NCBI GenBank assembly: GCA_003169695.1
Contig: PNAS01000077.1
Span: 1-64,000, forward strand
Direction: 5' to 3'
DNA length: 64,000 nucleotides
DNA from: Spartobacteria bacterium
GTDB lineage: Bacteria; Verrucomicrobiota; Verrucomicrobiia; Chthoniobacterales; UBA10450
Under the pieces are notes generated by a model. The model was not told the origin of the DNA. It saw only the letters and a program-made list of their open reading frames with translations, and made no database searches. The translations under genes were made by a program, and so were the position numbers. Numbering within the stretch: the first letter of the stretch is position 1; each line of letters begins with the position of its first letter. Of this stretch, positions 1 through 7,961 are shown piece after piece.

Positions 1-757
1 CGTATGCGAACGGCTCCGGATTCAAATCGGCCGGAGTATTCGTGTAAGCGCGCGTGCGCGTTGAAAGATAAGCGATCTTGATGTTAGAAAATTTGGTCTT
101 GAGATTGCGTAGGATGATTTCCAGATCGGACTGCAACATCTGCGCGTGCGCGGGGAACGCGCCGTAGTTGTTTGGATTTTTCAGCGCTTCCTTGAGCCAG
201 ACGACTTGCACCTGCTCCGGCGTGACGCCTGCCGCAATAAGTCGCAGATTGACTGTGAGCCACGTCATCGCGTTCGGATTGGTCCAATCCGGAGCGTCCT
301 GAGTGGCTTGCGCGCCATCTACAATAACCAGCTGCGGATCCTTCGCGGGATCAGCGTCGGCGCGCAACTTGAAGGCATGCGCGCCCTTGCTCGCGAATTC
401 CTGCGTCGCGTTCGACATACCGATTGAGATCATAACGATCTTGCCATTGGCCGAATCCGGATTGCCTAAGGCGTTCAATGGCTTTATCTGATCGGTAGCT
501 ATGGCGAGAGCTGCGGCGGCGTGTGCGGGAGGAGGCATATTGGAACCGGCAGGATACAGCCCCGCGGTGAAGCCTTGGTAGCTGCCGGGTCCCAAATCAT
601 TGAGCGGAATGTTGCCGGTGTGGGTGAGCGAACAGTCGGCGCGCAGAAGCGGGCCGGCCATAAGATTAAGCGCTGCGACAAACAACATTGCGCGCCAAAC
701 TGCGGGGCGTGAAAAGCGCGAACAAGAACAAACCGAGACTGAATTCCGAAGTGACAT
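1..757 (-). CDS. secreted protein of unknown function, 3' part outside window
   Basis: An open frame on the minus strand runs from an ATG at 757 off the left edge (about 252 residues visible). The ORF track lists only short shadows here because the frame is truncated. The N-terminus (MSLRNSVSV...) has basic residues, then a hydrophobic stretch (AMLFVAALNLMAG) and a possible cleavage site before RADC, so export is likely. Further in are IVMISIGMSNATQEF, LVIVDGAQA and QVVWLKEALKNP, a pattern I associate with uncharacterised secreted proteins of soil bacteria, possibly SGNH-hydrolase-like. No catalytic residue can be assigned from this part. A later ATG at 688 is an alternative start. The frame is convincing; the function is unknown. 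Confidence 0.7.
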   Translation of the reverse strand, partial: MSLRNSVSVCSCSRFSRPAVWRAMLFVAALNLMAGPLLRADCSLTHTGNIPLNDLGPGSYQGFTAGLYPAGSNMPPPAHAAAALAIATDQIKPLNALGNPDSANGKIVMISIGMSNATQEFASKGAHAFKLRADADPAKDPQLVIVDGAQATQDAPDWTNPNAMTWLTVNLRLIAAGVTPEQVQVVWLKEALKNPNNYGAFPAHAQMLQSDLEIILRNLKTKFSNIKIAYLSTRTRAYTNTPADLNPEPFAY

Positions 758-958
758 TGGCAAACTAAGACTTCTCACATACAAACACCGAGTCCATCGA
801 GACGTTGTGTCTTTTGCTTGAACGCTGGAAGTTCAGCATTACTTCGCTACTTCGCAGCAGCTTTGAGACCGCGGGCTGAAGCTTCCATCATTTCCACAAA
901 TTACAAACTTCGATCGGACCCTTGGGAGAGGCCATGCCTTCGGGCGGTTAGAGTTTCT

Positions 959-978
959 CAGCGCGCACAGGCGCGCTG
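959..978 (-). terminator. hairpin just after the stop of the first secreted-module gene
   Basis: CAGCGCGC-ACAG-GCGCGCTG is a perfect 8-bp stem with a 4-nt loop, starting 7 nt beyond the stop codon of the minus-strand gene ending at 986. No T-run follows on the minus strand, so it is not a textbook intrinsic terminator. It may only stabilise the 3' end. Confidence 0.35.
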
Positions 979-985
979 GCTCCAG

Positions 986-3900
986 CTACTGAAGGAGATA
1001 AACCTCCACCAAACCGACGCCCGTTGTGTTCCCGACACCGCGCACAATCGCGGTATAGCTGCCGGGAACGAGCGTTTCGACTAGCGCTGATTCGCGATCA
1101 TCTGAGGGTTGAAGTCCGGTCGCTATGATCTGGCTTTGCTGCGAGTCTCTCCAGTCGTTGTTCGAGCGGACGACTACTCCATCGGAGTTCACCAGGTCCA
1201 GCGTTGGATCCTGCAGCGCTCCACTAATTCCGAAGTTGCTCAGGCTCGGCCCTATCGCGCGCACTACTATCGTCGCGATTTCCCCGTCAGGGGGGCCAAT
1301 GATCAACCCACCGATCATCACGTTGTCGCCGGTCTCGACAAATCCCCGCGTGCTGATGTTGGCTAACTTCGAATTCGCCGCCCGATCAAGGTCGTAGGCC
1401 TCCACCACTCCTATCCCGGTCGTATTGCCTTTGCCGCGCAGGATCGCCGTGTAACTACCGGGGGTCAGAGTCCGCACGATCGCACTTTCCAAATCATTGG
1501 TCGGCGCGATGCCAGTAGCCTCGATCTCGGCCTGCTGGTCCGTTTTCCAATTGTCGTTCATCACGAGCAAGGTGTTGCCTTGATATAGCTCCAGCGTGGG
1601 ATCCGCCAGCGCGCCGCTGAAGAAGGAGGCCAGCGAAGGTCCGATGCCGCGGAGGATCACCCTCTTTGGATCGGTCCCCGTGATAATAAAGCCGCCGATC
1701 AGCACGTTCTCCCCGGTTTGCACGCGCATGCGGGTGGCGATGTTGAGGAGCTGCGACGGGGCAGGTGTAGGTGTAGGCGTTGGCGTTGCTTCCGGGGTTG
1801 GAGTTGGAGTAGCCCTCGGTGTAGCTGTCGCCGTTGGGGTGGCGGTAGCTGTGGGAGTTGGTGAAGGTGTCGGCGTGGGTGCAACCGTAGGTGTGGCTGT
1901 GGGGGTTGGACTCGGCGTAGGTGTACCTGTCGCGCAGTTGGCAAAACTCCAATTGGAGCCATTGTTACCCGAATTGATGCCGCCAGGAACCGTGATCGCT
2001 GCGCTGCCCGCTTGATCTTTCACGTCAACATCGGTCATTGAAAAAGCTCCACTGCCCGACCACGCGCGTTGAGTGCCCAGGACGCTGGAACGAATCAGGA
2101 TCTTTGTCGTATCGCCGCAGGCAGTTCCGCCACCGTTTAGTCTGACTGTCCCGCTGTTTGAAACATCCAGGGTCAGCGTCAGGCCGCCGCTACCAGTGAA
2201 GTCGAACGTGCAGCCACCGTCGATCGTAAAGAGGCCCACGCCATTAAGCATCGTGCCGCTGACGGGTTTAACTGTGACGCTGTTAGCAAGATGAATATCG
2301 TTTCGCCCATTCGTGTTGTATGTGCCCGTGCCAGCCACATTTTGCATCGTGCCGACAACGCCATTGACGCCATTGAAGCGAACCTCAGCAAAGCCGACAC
2401 TGCTGACGACTGCCCCATTGTTCGTAAAGGTCGTGCCTTGAAAGAAGAGAAAGTTGTTGGCCGCGTCCAGGGTGCCTCCGCTTGGCACCGTCAAATTGCC
2501 GCTTTCGATGATGGTGCCGTTCTGGAGCAGTGTCGCCGCGCTATCGATCGTCACCTGGCCGAAGTTGCCGCTGCCCGTCGTGGTGCCGCTGACGGCTTCG
2601 AATGGCACGGTTGTGCTGCCGCCGAAATTGAGCGTCACGGGGCCGTGTGTTTGCAGCGCGCCGGCGCCCGAGATCGCGCCACTGTTGGTAATAGCTCCGT
2701 TATTGAAGACAAAGTTACTCGTCAGTGACAACGTACAGCCCCCTGCAATGAAAAAATTACGCACGCCACCAATAACTGTTCCGCTGGCTGGCGTGACGGT
2801 GGTGGCGTTGGCGGCGATGTGAATCTCCATCGGGTTTGAACCGCCAGGAGCATATAGTCCTGCGCCGGCAATGGTCTGCGTCGTAGTGGCCGTGCCGCCG
2901 ACGCCGACGAAGTCGATCTCCCCAAAGGTGTCCGTGGAATCGATGATTGAGCCGTTATTGGTGAAAGTCGTACCCTGGAATTCGAAGAAGTGATTAGTGT
3001 CCAACGTTCCGTTCACCACAAAATTGCCGTTTTCTGTTATGTTGGCGTTCTGGAGCAGTGTTGCACCGGGGTCGATAGTTACCTGTCCAAAGTTGCCGCT
3101 GCCGGTGGTGGTGCCACTGACCACTTCCAGCGGCGCAGTTGTGCTGCCGCCGGAATTGACCGTCACAGTGCCTTGTGTTTGCAGCGTACTGGCGCCGGAA
3201 ATCGTGCCGCTGTTGGTGATAGTTCCGTTCTTGAATACGAACGTAGTCGGCAGTGACAGGGTACTGCCCGCCGCAATCAGAAGAGGAGTCACGCCACCAA
3301 TGACCGTTCCGCTGGCAGGGGTGACGGTGGTACCGTTGATGACGTGGATGTCAACCAAAAAGGAGGCGCCGCCCGCGTAAGTGCCCGTCCCCGCGATGGT
3401 CTGCGTCGTACCAGCAGAGCCGCCGACGCCATTGAAGTCGATCTCTCCGTCGGTGGTTGTGCTACTGATGATTGAGCCGTTATTCGCAAAGGTTGCGCCC
3501 TGAAATTCCAAGAACTGATTTTGCATGTCCAACGTTCCGCCACTTACCACCGTCACATTGCCGTTTACTGTTACAGTGCTGTTCTGGAAGAGGGTCGCTC
3601 CGTTATCGATCGTCACCTTTCCAAAGTTGCCGCTGCCCATGGTAATACCACTGGCGGCTTCAAATGGCGCAGTTGTGCTGCTGCCGCCGAAACTGAGCGT
3701 CACAGGGCCTTGTGTTTGCAGCGTACCGGCACCGGAAATCGTGCCGCTGTTGGTCATAGTTCCGTTCTTGAATACGAGCGTATTCGGCAGTGACAACGTA
3801 CTGCCGCCCGCAATCAAGAGAGGAGTCACGCCACCGATAACCGTTCCGGCGGCAGGCGTGACGGTAGTACTGTTGATGATGTGGATGTCAATGATAAAGG

Positions 3901-4312
3901 AGGCGCCGCCCGCGTAAGTGCCCGTACCCGCGATGGTCTGCGTCGTGCCGGAAGCGGCGCCAACACCATTGAAGTCGATCTCCCCGTCGGTGCTCGTGCT
4001 ACTGATGATTGAGCCGTTATTGGTGAAGGTTGTACCCTCGAATTCGAAAAACTGATGGTTAGTGTCCAACGTGCCGTTCACCGTCAAGTTGCCCGTATGG
4101 CGCGTGGTATCAACTTTTACCGTCGTCCCGGTCGAGATCGTAATATTATCGCCTGCTCCTGGCACACAAGCGCAATCCCACGTAGCCGTATTATTCCAGT
4201 CACCCGACTGGATGCTTGAGACATTTGCGGCGTGGACGTGCCCTGACCACCCGAGTGCGATCGAGAATATTGGCAACGCCCACCACTTATTAAATCGGCG
4301 ATTTGCTTGCAT
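986..4312 (-). CDS. large secreted repeat protein with duplicated C-terminal module (paralogue A)
   Basis: 1108 residues from the ATG at 4312, chosen over the track start (4393) because GGTGAAGGG lies just upstream and a signal peptide follows (MQANRR..., hydrophobic core, cleavage near HVHA). The body has about three and a half Gly/Thr/Asn-rich repeats of 175-179 residues ([43 protein letters not shown]), probably a beta-solenoid. A linker of about 57 residues rich in TP and TA follows, then two tandem modules of about 127 residues. Each module carries NI.TR, TGDNV.IGG, IGPSL, DPTLEL and ESA.V.TL.PG.YTA. The gene lies downstream of paralogue B in the same direction. Surface display or adhesion is plausible but is inference. 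Confidence 0.85.
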   Translation of the reverse strand: MQANRRFNKWWALPIFSIALGWSGHVHAANVSSIQSGDWNNTATWDCACVPGAGDNITISTGTTVKVDTTRHTGNLTVNGTLDTNHQFFEFEGTTFTNNGSIISSTSTDGEIDFNGVGAASGTTQTIAGTGTYAGGASFIIDIHIINSTTVTPAAGTVIGGVTPLLIAGGSTLSLPNTLVFKNGTMTNSGTISGAGTLQTQGPVTLSFGGSSTTAPFEAASGITMGSGNFGKVTIDNGATLFQNSTVTVNGNVTVVSGGTLDMQNQFLEFQGATFANNGSIISSTTTDGEIDFNGVGGSAGTTQTIAGTGTYAGGASFLVDIHVINGTTVTPASGTVIGGVTPLLIAAGSTLSLPTTFVFKNGTITNSGTISGASTLQTQGTVTVNSGGSTTAPLEVVSGTTTGSGNFGQVTIDPGATLLQNANITENGNFVVNGTLDTNHFFEFQGTTFTNNGSIIDSTDTFGEIDFVGVGGTATTTQTIAGAGLYAPGGSNPMEIHIAANATTVTPASGTVIGGVRNFFIAGGCTLSLTSNFVFNNGAITNSGAISGAGALQTHGPVTLNFGGSTTVPFEAVSGTTTGSGNFGQVTIDSAATLLQNGTIIESGNLTVPSGGTLDAANNFLFFQGTTFTNNGAVVSSVGFAEVRFNGVNGVVGTMQNVAGTGTYNTNGRNDIHLANSVTVKPVSGTMLNGVGLFTIDGGCTFDFTGSGGLTLTLDVSNSGTVRLNGGGTACGDTTKILIRSSVLGTQRAWSGSGAFSMTDVDVKDQAGSAAITVPGGINSGNNGSNWSFANCATGTPTPSPTPTATPTVAPTPTPSPTPTATATPTATATPRATPTPTPEATPTPTPTPAPSQLLNIATRMRVQTGENVLIGGFIITGTDPKRVILRGIGPSLASFFSGALADPTLELYQGNTLLVMNDNWKTDQQAEIEATGIAPTNDLESAIVRTLTPGSYTAILRGKGNTTGIGVVEAYDLDRAANSKLANISTRGFVETGDNVMIGGLIIGPPDGEIATIVVRAIGPSLSNFGISGALQDPTLDLVNSDGVVVRSNNDWRDSQQSQIIATGLQPSDDRESALVETLVPGSYTAIVRGVGNTTGVGLVEVYLLQ
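989..1753 (-). repeat. tandem C-terminal module pair of paralogue A
   Basis: This stretch encodes the two 127-residue modules at the end of paralogue A. It is nearly identical at DNA level to 4449-5213 (offset 3460 bp) in paralogue B, including long exact stretches. A more diverged pair ends paralogue C (about 10538-11314). Short relics of the same module lie at 17490-17528 and 45335-45430. Confidence 0.85.
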
Positions 4313-4366
4313 AGTTTTACCCTTCACCAAGCAATGCGGAAAAACGGGCACCAAAACGGACATTGA

Positions 4367-4384
4367 GATTAAAAAAAGTTTCGC
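4367..4384 (-). promoter_or_regulatory. A-tract box shared upstream of the secreted-module genes (A)
   Basis: Read on the minus strand, GCGAAACTTTTTTTAATC lies about 55-70 nt upstream of the start of paralogue A. The same box occurs before paralogue B (7146-7163) and, with a GAAACTTTTTTAA core, before paralogue C (13372-13392). GAAACTT resembles an ECF-type -35 element. A promoter role is inferred. Confidence 0.4.
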
Positions 4385-4445
4385 GAATTCCAAGAACGCG
4401 CTCTTTCTGGGAAAAACGTTTTAGACTCGGCGCCGATCGTCTCGG

Positions 4446-7091
4446 CTACTGAAGGTGATAAGCCTCCACCAGAGCTACGCCGGTCGTGTTCCCAACACCG
4501 CGCACGATCGCGGTGTAGTTGCCGGGAGCGAGCGTTTCGACTAGCGCTGATTCGCGATCATCTGAGGGTTGAAGTCCGGTCGCTATGATCTGGCTTTGTT
4601 GCGAGTCTCTCCAGTTGTTGTTCGAGCGGACGACTACACCATCGGAGTTCACCAGGTCCAGCGTTGGATCCTGCAGCGCTCCACTGATTCCGAAGTTGCT
4701 CAGGCTCGGCCCGATTGCGCGCACTACTACGGTCACGCTTGCCCCACCTGCAGGGCCGATGATCAACCCACCGATCATCACGTTGTCACCGGTCTCGACA
4801 AATCCCCGCGTACTGATGTTAGCCAGCTTCGAATTCGCCGCCCGATCAAGATCGTAGACCTCCACCACTCCTATCCCGGTCGTATTGCCTTTGCCGCGCA
4901 GGATCGCCGTGTAACTACCGGGGGTCAGAGTCCGCACGATCGCACTTTCCAAATCATTGGTCGGTGGAATGCCAGTAGCCTCGATCTCCGCTTGCTGGTC
5001 CGTTTTCCAGTTGTCATTCATTACGAGCAAGGTGCTTCCTTGGTAGAGCTCAAGCGTAGGATCCACTAGCGCGCCGCTGAAGAACTGGGCCAGCGAAGGT
5101 CCGATGCCGCGGATGATCACCCTCTTTGGATCGGTCCCCGTGACAATGAAGCCGCCGATCAGCACGTTATCCCCGGTTTGCACGCGCATGCGGGTGGCGA
5201 TGTTGAGGAGCTTGGATGGAGTAGCCGTTGGAGTTGCAGTTGGAGTTGCAGTTGGAGTCGGCGTAGGTGTACCTGTCGCGCAGCTGGCAAAACTCCAATT
5301 GGAGCCGTTGTTACCCGAGTCGACGCCGCCAGTAACCGTGATCGCTGCGCTGCCTGCTTGATCTCTTACGTCAAGATCCGTCATCAAAAAGGTTCCACCG
5401 CCCGCCCACGGACGCTGAACGCCCATGACGCTGGAGCGAATCAGGACCTTTGTCGCATCACCGCAGGCAGCGCCGCCCCCGTTGAATAAGATAGTGCCGC
5501 TGTTAGCGACATTACCGGATAACGTAAGCTGCCCCGTGCCAAGGTTCCTGAGCGTCGAGCCGCTGTCGATTGTGATAGCGCTCAGGCTGAGATTGCCATC
5601 CTGCATGACAGTCGTGGTGTTCGCGATATGCTCAGCCGTGCTGGTGGCATCGAACGAGCCGGCACTGGCGGCGACATGTTGTGTCGTGCCGCCGGCGCCG
5701 GCCACGCCGTTAAAGAAAAACTGGCCGCCGGGATTGCCGATGATCGAGCCGTTGTTGGTGAAGGTAGTGCCCTGAAAGAAGAGCAACTGGTTGTGCATGT
5801 CCAGCATTCCGCCGCCGGCCACTGTCAAGTCGCCGTTCGCTGTCAAGTTGCCGTTCTGTTGGAAGGTTGCGCCAAAGTCAATCGTCATCTTGCCAAGCAC
5901 GCCGCTGCCCATGGTGGTGCCACTGACGGCTTCGAATGGCGCAGTTGTGCTGTTGGTGTTGACCGTCACCGGGCCTTGCGTTTGCAGTATGCCGGCGCCG
6001 GAAATCAAACCACTGTTATTGATGGTGGTGCCGTTCTTGACCACCAGCGTATTGCTCAGCGACAGCGTGCCGCCGTTATCAATAATGAAGTTTTGCACGC
6101 CATCGATGACAGTTCCACTGGCTGTCGTGACTGTCGTTGTCGCTGTGATGTGCAAGTTCACCGGCCTGGTGAGATCATATGTGCCCGCGCCGGCCATTGC
6201 TTGCATGGTGCCGCCAGCGCCGGCCACGCCGTTAAAGAAAAACTGGCCGCCGGGATTGCCGATGATCGAGCCGTTGTTGGTGAAGGTAGTGCCCTGAAAG
6301 AAGAGCAACTGGTTGTGCATGTCCAGCATTCCGCCGCCGGCCACTGTCAAGTCGCCGTTCGCTGTCAAGTTGCCGTTCTGTTGGAAGGTTGCGCCAGAGT
6401 CAATCGTCATCTTGCCAAGCACGCCGCTGCCCATGGTGGTGCCACTGACGGCTTCCAACGGCGCAGTTGTGCTGTTGGTATTGACCGTCACCGGGCCTTG
6501 CGTTTGCAGTATGCCGGCGCCGGAAATCAAACCACTGTTATTGATGGTGGTGCCGTTCTTGACCACCAGCGTATTGCTCAGCGACAGCGTGCCGCCGTTA
6601 TCAATAATGAAGTTGTGCACGCCATCGATGACAGTTCCGCTGGCTGGCGTGACTGTCGTTGTCGCTGTGATGTGCAAGTCCACCGGCTTGGTGAGATCAT
6701 ATGTGCCCGCGCCGGCCATTGCCTGCATGGTGCCGCCAGCACCGGCCACGCCGTTAAAGAAAAACTGGCCGCCGGGATTGCCGATGATCGAGCCGTTGTT
6801 GGTGAAGGTACTGCCCTGAAAGAAGAGCAAGTTGTTCGTCATGTCCAGGGTGCCGTTGACCGTCAGGTCGGCACAAATTCGGTTACCATCCTCAGTGACG
6901 GTGTTGCCGTTCGAAATGATGACGTTATCACCGGCCCCGGGAACGCCCGCACCGCCCCACGTGGCGGAACTACCCCAGCTTCCGGACTGTGTGCTCGTGA
7001 AAGTCACCGCGTGGACGTGCCCTGAGCACACGATTGCGATCAGGAATATTGGCAACGCAAACCACTTACTGAGTCGCTGATTTGTTTTCAT
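4446..7091 (-). CDS. large secreted repeat protein with duplicated C-terminal module (paralogue B)
   Basis: 881 residues from the ATG at 7091, with GGTGAAGGG upstream as in paralogue A. The signal peptide starts MKTNQRLSKWFALPIF and cleaves near HVHA. An N-terminal segment (SWGSSATWGGAGVPGAGDNV) resembles that of A. The repeats here have a period of exactly 174 residues (522 bp) and are almost identical copies. A short TPTATPT linker and the same two C-terminal modules follow. The gene is divergent from the ECF sigma gene at 7204 with a 112-bp gap, so both may share regulatory DNA. A and B clearly arose by duplication that included the leader region. The molecular role is unknown; an exported surface protein is likely. 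Confidence 0.85.
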   Translation of the reverse strand: MKTNQRLSKWFALPIFLIAIVCSGHVHAVTFTSTQSGSWGSSATWGGAGVPGAGDNVIISNGNTVTEDGNRICADLTVNGTLDMTNNLLFFQGSTFTNNGSIIGNPGGQFFFNGVAGAGGTMQAMAGAGTYDLTKPVDLHITATTTVTPASGTVIDGVHNFIIDNGGTLSLSNTLVVKNGTTINNSGLISGAGILQTQGPVTVNTNSTTAPLEAVSGTTMGSGVLGKMTIDSGATFQQNGNLTANGDLTVAGGGMLDMHNQLLFFQGTTFTNNGSIIGNPGGQFFFNGVAGAGGTMQAMAGAGTYDLTRPVNLHITATTTVTTASGTVIDGVQNFIIDNGGTLSLSNTLVVKNGTTINNSGLISGAGILQTQGPVTVNTNSTTAPFEAVSGTTMGSGVLGKMTIDFGATFQQNGNLTANGDLTVAGGGMLDMHNQLLFFQGTTFTNNGSIIGNPGGQFFFNGVAGAGGTTQHVAASAGSFDATSTAEHIANTTTVMQDGNLSLSAITIDSGSTLRNLGTGQLTLSGNVANSGTILFNGGGAACGDATKVLIRSSVMGVQRPWAGGGTFLMTDLDVRDQAGSAAITVTGGVDSGNNGSNWSFASCATGTPTPTPTATPTATPTATPSKLLNIATRMRVQTGDNVLIGGFIVTGTDPKRVIIRGIGPSLAQFFSGALVDPTLELYQGSTLLVMNDNWKTDQQAEIEATGIPPTNDLESAIVRTLTPGSYTAILRGKGNTTGIGVVEVYDLDRAANSKLANISTRGFVETGDNVMIGGLIIGPAGGASVTVVVRAIGPSLSNFGISGALQDPTLDLVNSDGVVVRSNNNWRDSQQSQIIATGLQPSDDRESALVETLAPGNYTAIVRGVGNTTGVALVEAYHLQ
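5698..6840 (-). repeat. near-identical 522-bp tandem repeats inside paralogue B
   Basis: The landmark GCCACGCCGTTAAAGAAAAA recurs at about 5701, 6223 and 6745, an exact 522-bp (174-codon) period. The first two units differ at only a handful of positions; the third is partial (about 100 bp). Such low divergence points to recent unit duplication or gene conversion. Confidence 0.85.
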
Positions 7092-7145
7092 AGTCTCGCC
7101 CTTCACCAAGCAATGCGGAAAAACGGGGCCGAAAACGGACATTGA

Positions 7146-7163
7146 GATCTAAAAAAGCTTCGC
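7146..7163 (-). promoter_or_regulatory. A-tract box shared upstream of the secreted-module genes (B)
   Basis: Minus-strand GCGAAGCTTTTTTAGATC lies between the start of paralogue B (7091) and the ECF sigma gene (7204). It aligns with the boxes at 4367 and 13372. In A and B the conservation continues through the whole leader up to the start codon, so only the comparison with C isolates the core. Confidence 0.4.
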
Positions 7164-7203
7164 TTCCCTCGACGCAACGGGATAGAATTCTTCCAGAAAG
7201 AAA

Positions 7204-7785
7204 GTGGAAACACCCTTCAATCCCCAACCGCCGCACGATGTCACCCAGATCCTGAAGGATTGGAGTGAGGGCAGCGAAGATGCCTCGGCACGATTGATGC
7301 CCCTGGTTTACGAGGAACTGCGCCGCCTGGCGCGCGAATACCTGCGGCGCGAGCGCGGCGATCACACCCTCCAGGCGACCGCACTCGTGCACGAAGCCTA
7401 CCTCCGCATGGTGAACGAAAAAAGTGTGACCTGGAAAGACCGCGCGCATTTTTACGGAATCGCCGCCCGGTTGATGCGCCGCATTCTGGTCGATCACGCG
7501 CGCGCGCATAACGCAGCCAAGCGCGGTGGCCTGGAACAAAAATTTACCTTGGACGAAGCGCGCGATCTTCCGGCTCCGGGCGCTACGGATCTGGTCGCGC
7601 TCGACGGCGCACTCGAGAACTTTGCGAAAACGTACCCGCGCAAGAGCGAGGTCGTAGAGCTAAAATTTTTCGGCGGACTGGAAACGAATGAGATCGCGGA
7701 GGTCCTGCAAGTTTCGCAGAAGACCGTCCTGCGCGATTGGAGTTTTGCGAAGCTCTGGCTTTGCCGCGAGCTAAAAACAGCCTAA
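7204..7785 (+). CDS. ECF-type RNA polymerase sigma factor (TIGR02999-like)
   Basis: 193 residues from a GTG start preceded by an AGAAAG-type ribosome site. Region 2 is recognisable in VYEELRRLAREYLRRERGDHTLQATALVHEAYLRM and the ARLMRRILVDHAR helix. Region 4 is the C-terminal LETNEIAEVLQVSQKTVLRDW helix-turn-helix. This is the sigma subfamily usually found beside Ser/Thr kinases in Planctomycetes, Acidobacteria and Verrucomicrobia. The kinase gene follows 176 bp downstream, and the secreted-protein gene is divergent upstream. No anti-sigma gene is adjacent; control by the kinase is the family expectation, inferred here. Confidence 0.9.
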   Translation: METPFNPQPPHDVTQILKDWSEGSEDASARLMPLVYEELRRLAREYLRRERGDHTLQATALVHEAYLRMVNEKSVTWKDRAHFYGIAARLMRRILVDHARAHNAAKRGGLEQKFTLDEARDLPAPGATDLVALDGALENFAKTYPRKSEVVELKFFGGLETNEIAEVLQVSQKTVLRDWSFAKLWLCRELKTA

Positions 7786-7961
7786 TGAAGAGTGGGCCCG
7801 CAGATTTCCCAGATTGAAGAGGCACGAAACATAAATGTTGTAGTGCGGCACGCCGAAATTGTGTTTTCAAATTTCAGGGCAGGCCCATCGGCTGTCGGAT
7901 TTTAGGTTAGGCAACCGGTGCGGTTGCCCTACAATCGTCACCATGGCCCATCGGATGACTA

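Noticed and set aside
1752-1925. Periodic repeats that could suggest a CRISPR or minisatellite
   Set aside because: The period is 6 bp and encodes a Thr/Pro linker in frame; there are no spacers and no cas genes.
4394-4445. CGGCGCCG palindrome after paralogue B as a terminator
   Set aside because: Only an 8-bp self-complementary core with no usable loop; the following T-run is weak and offset.
5628-7025. 465-residue plus-strand ORF
   Set aside because: It is antisense to paralogue B, repeats with the same 522-bp period, and lacks any domain; the long open frame is a by-product of the Gly/Thr/Asn-rich codons opposite.
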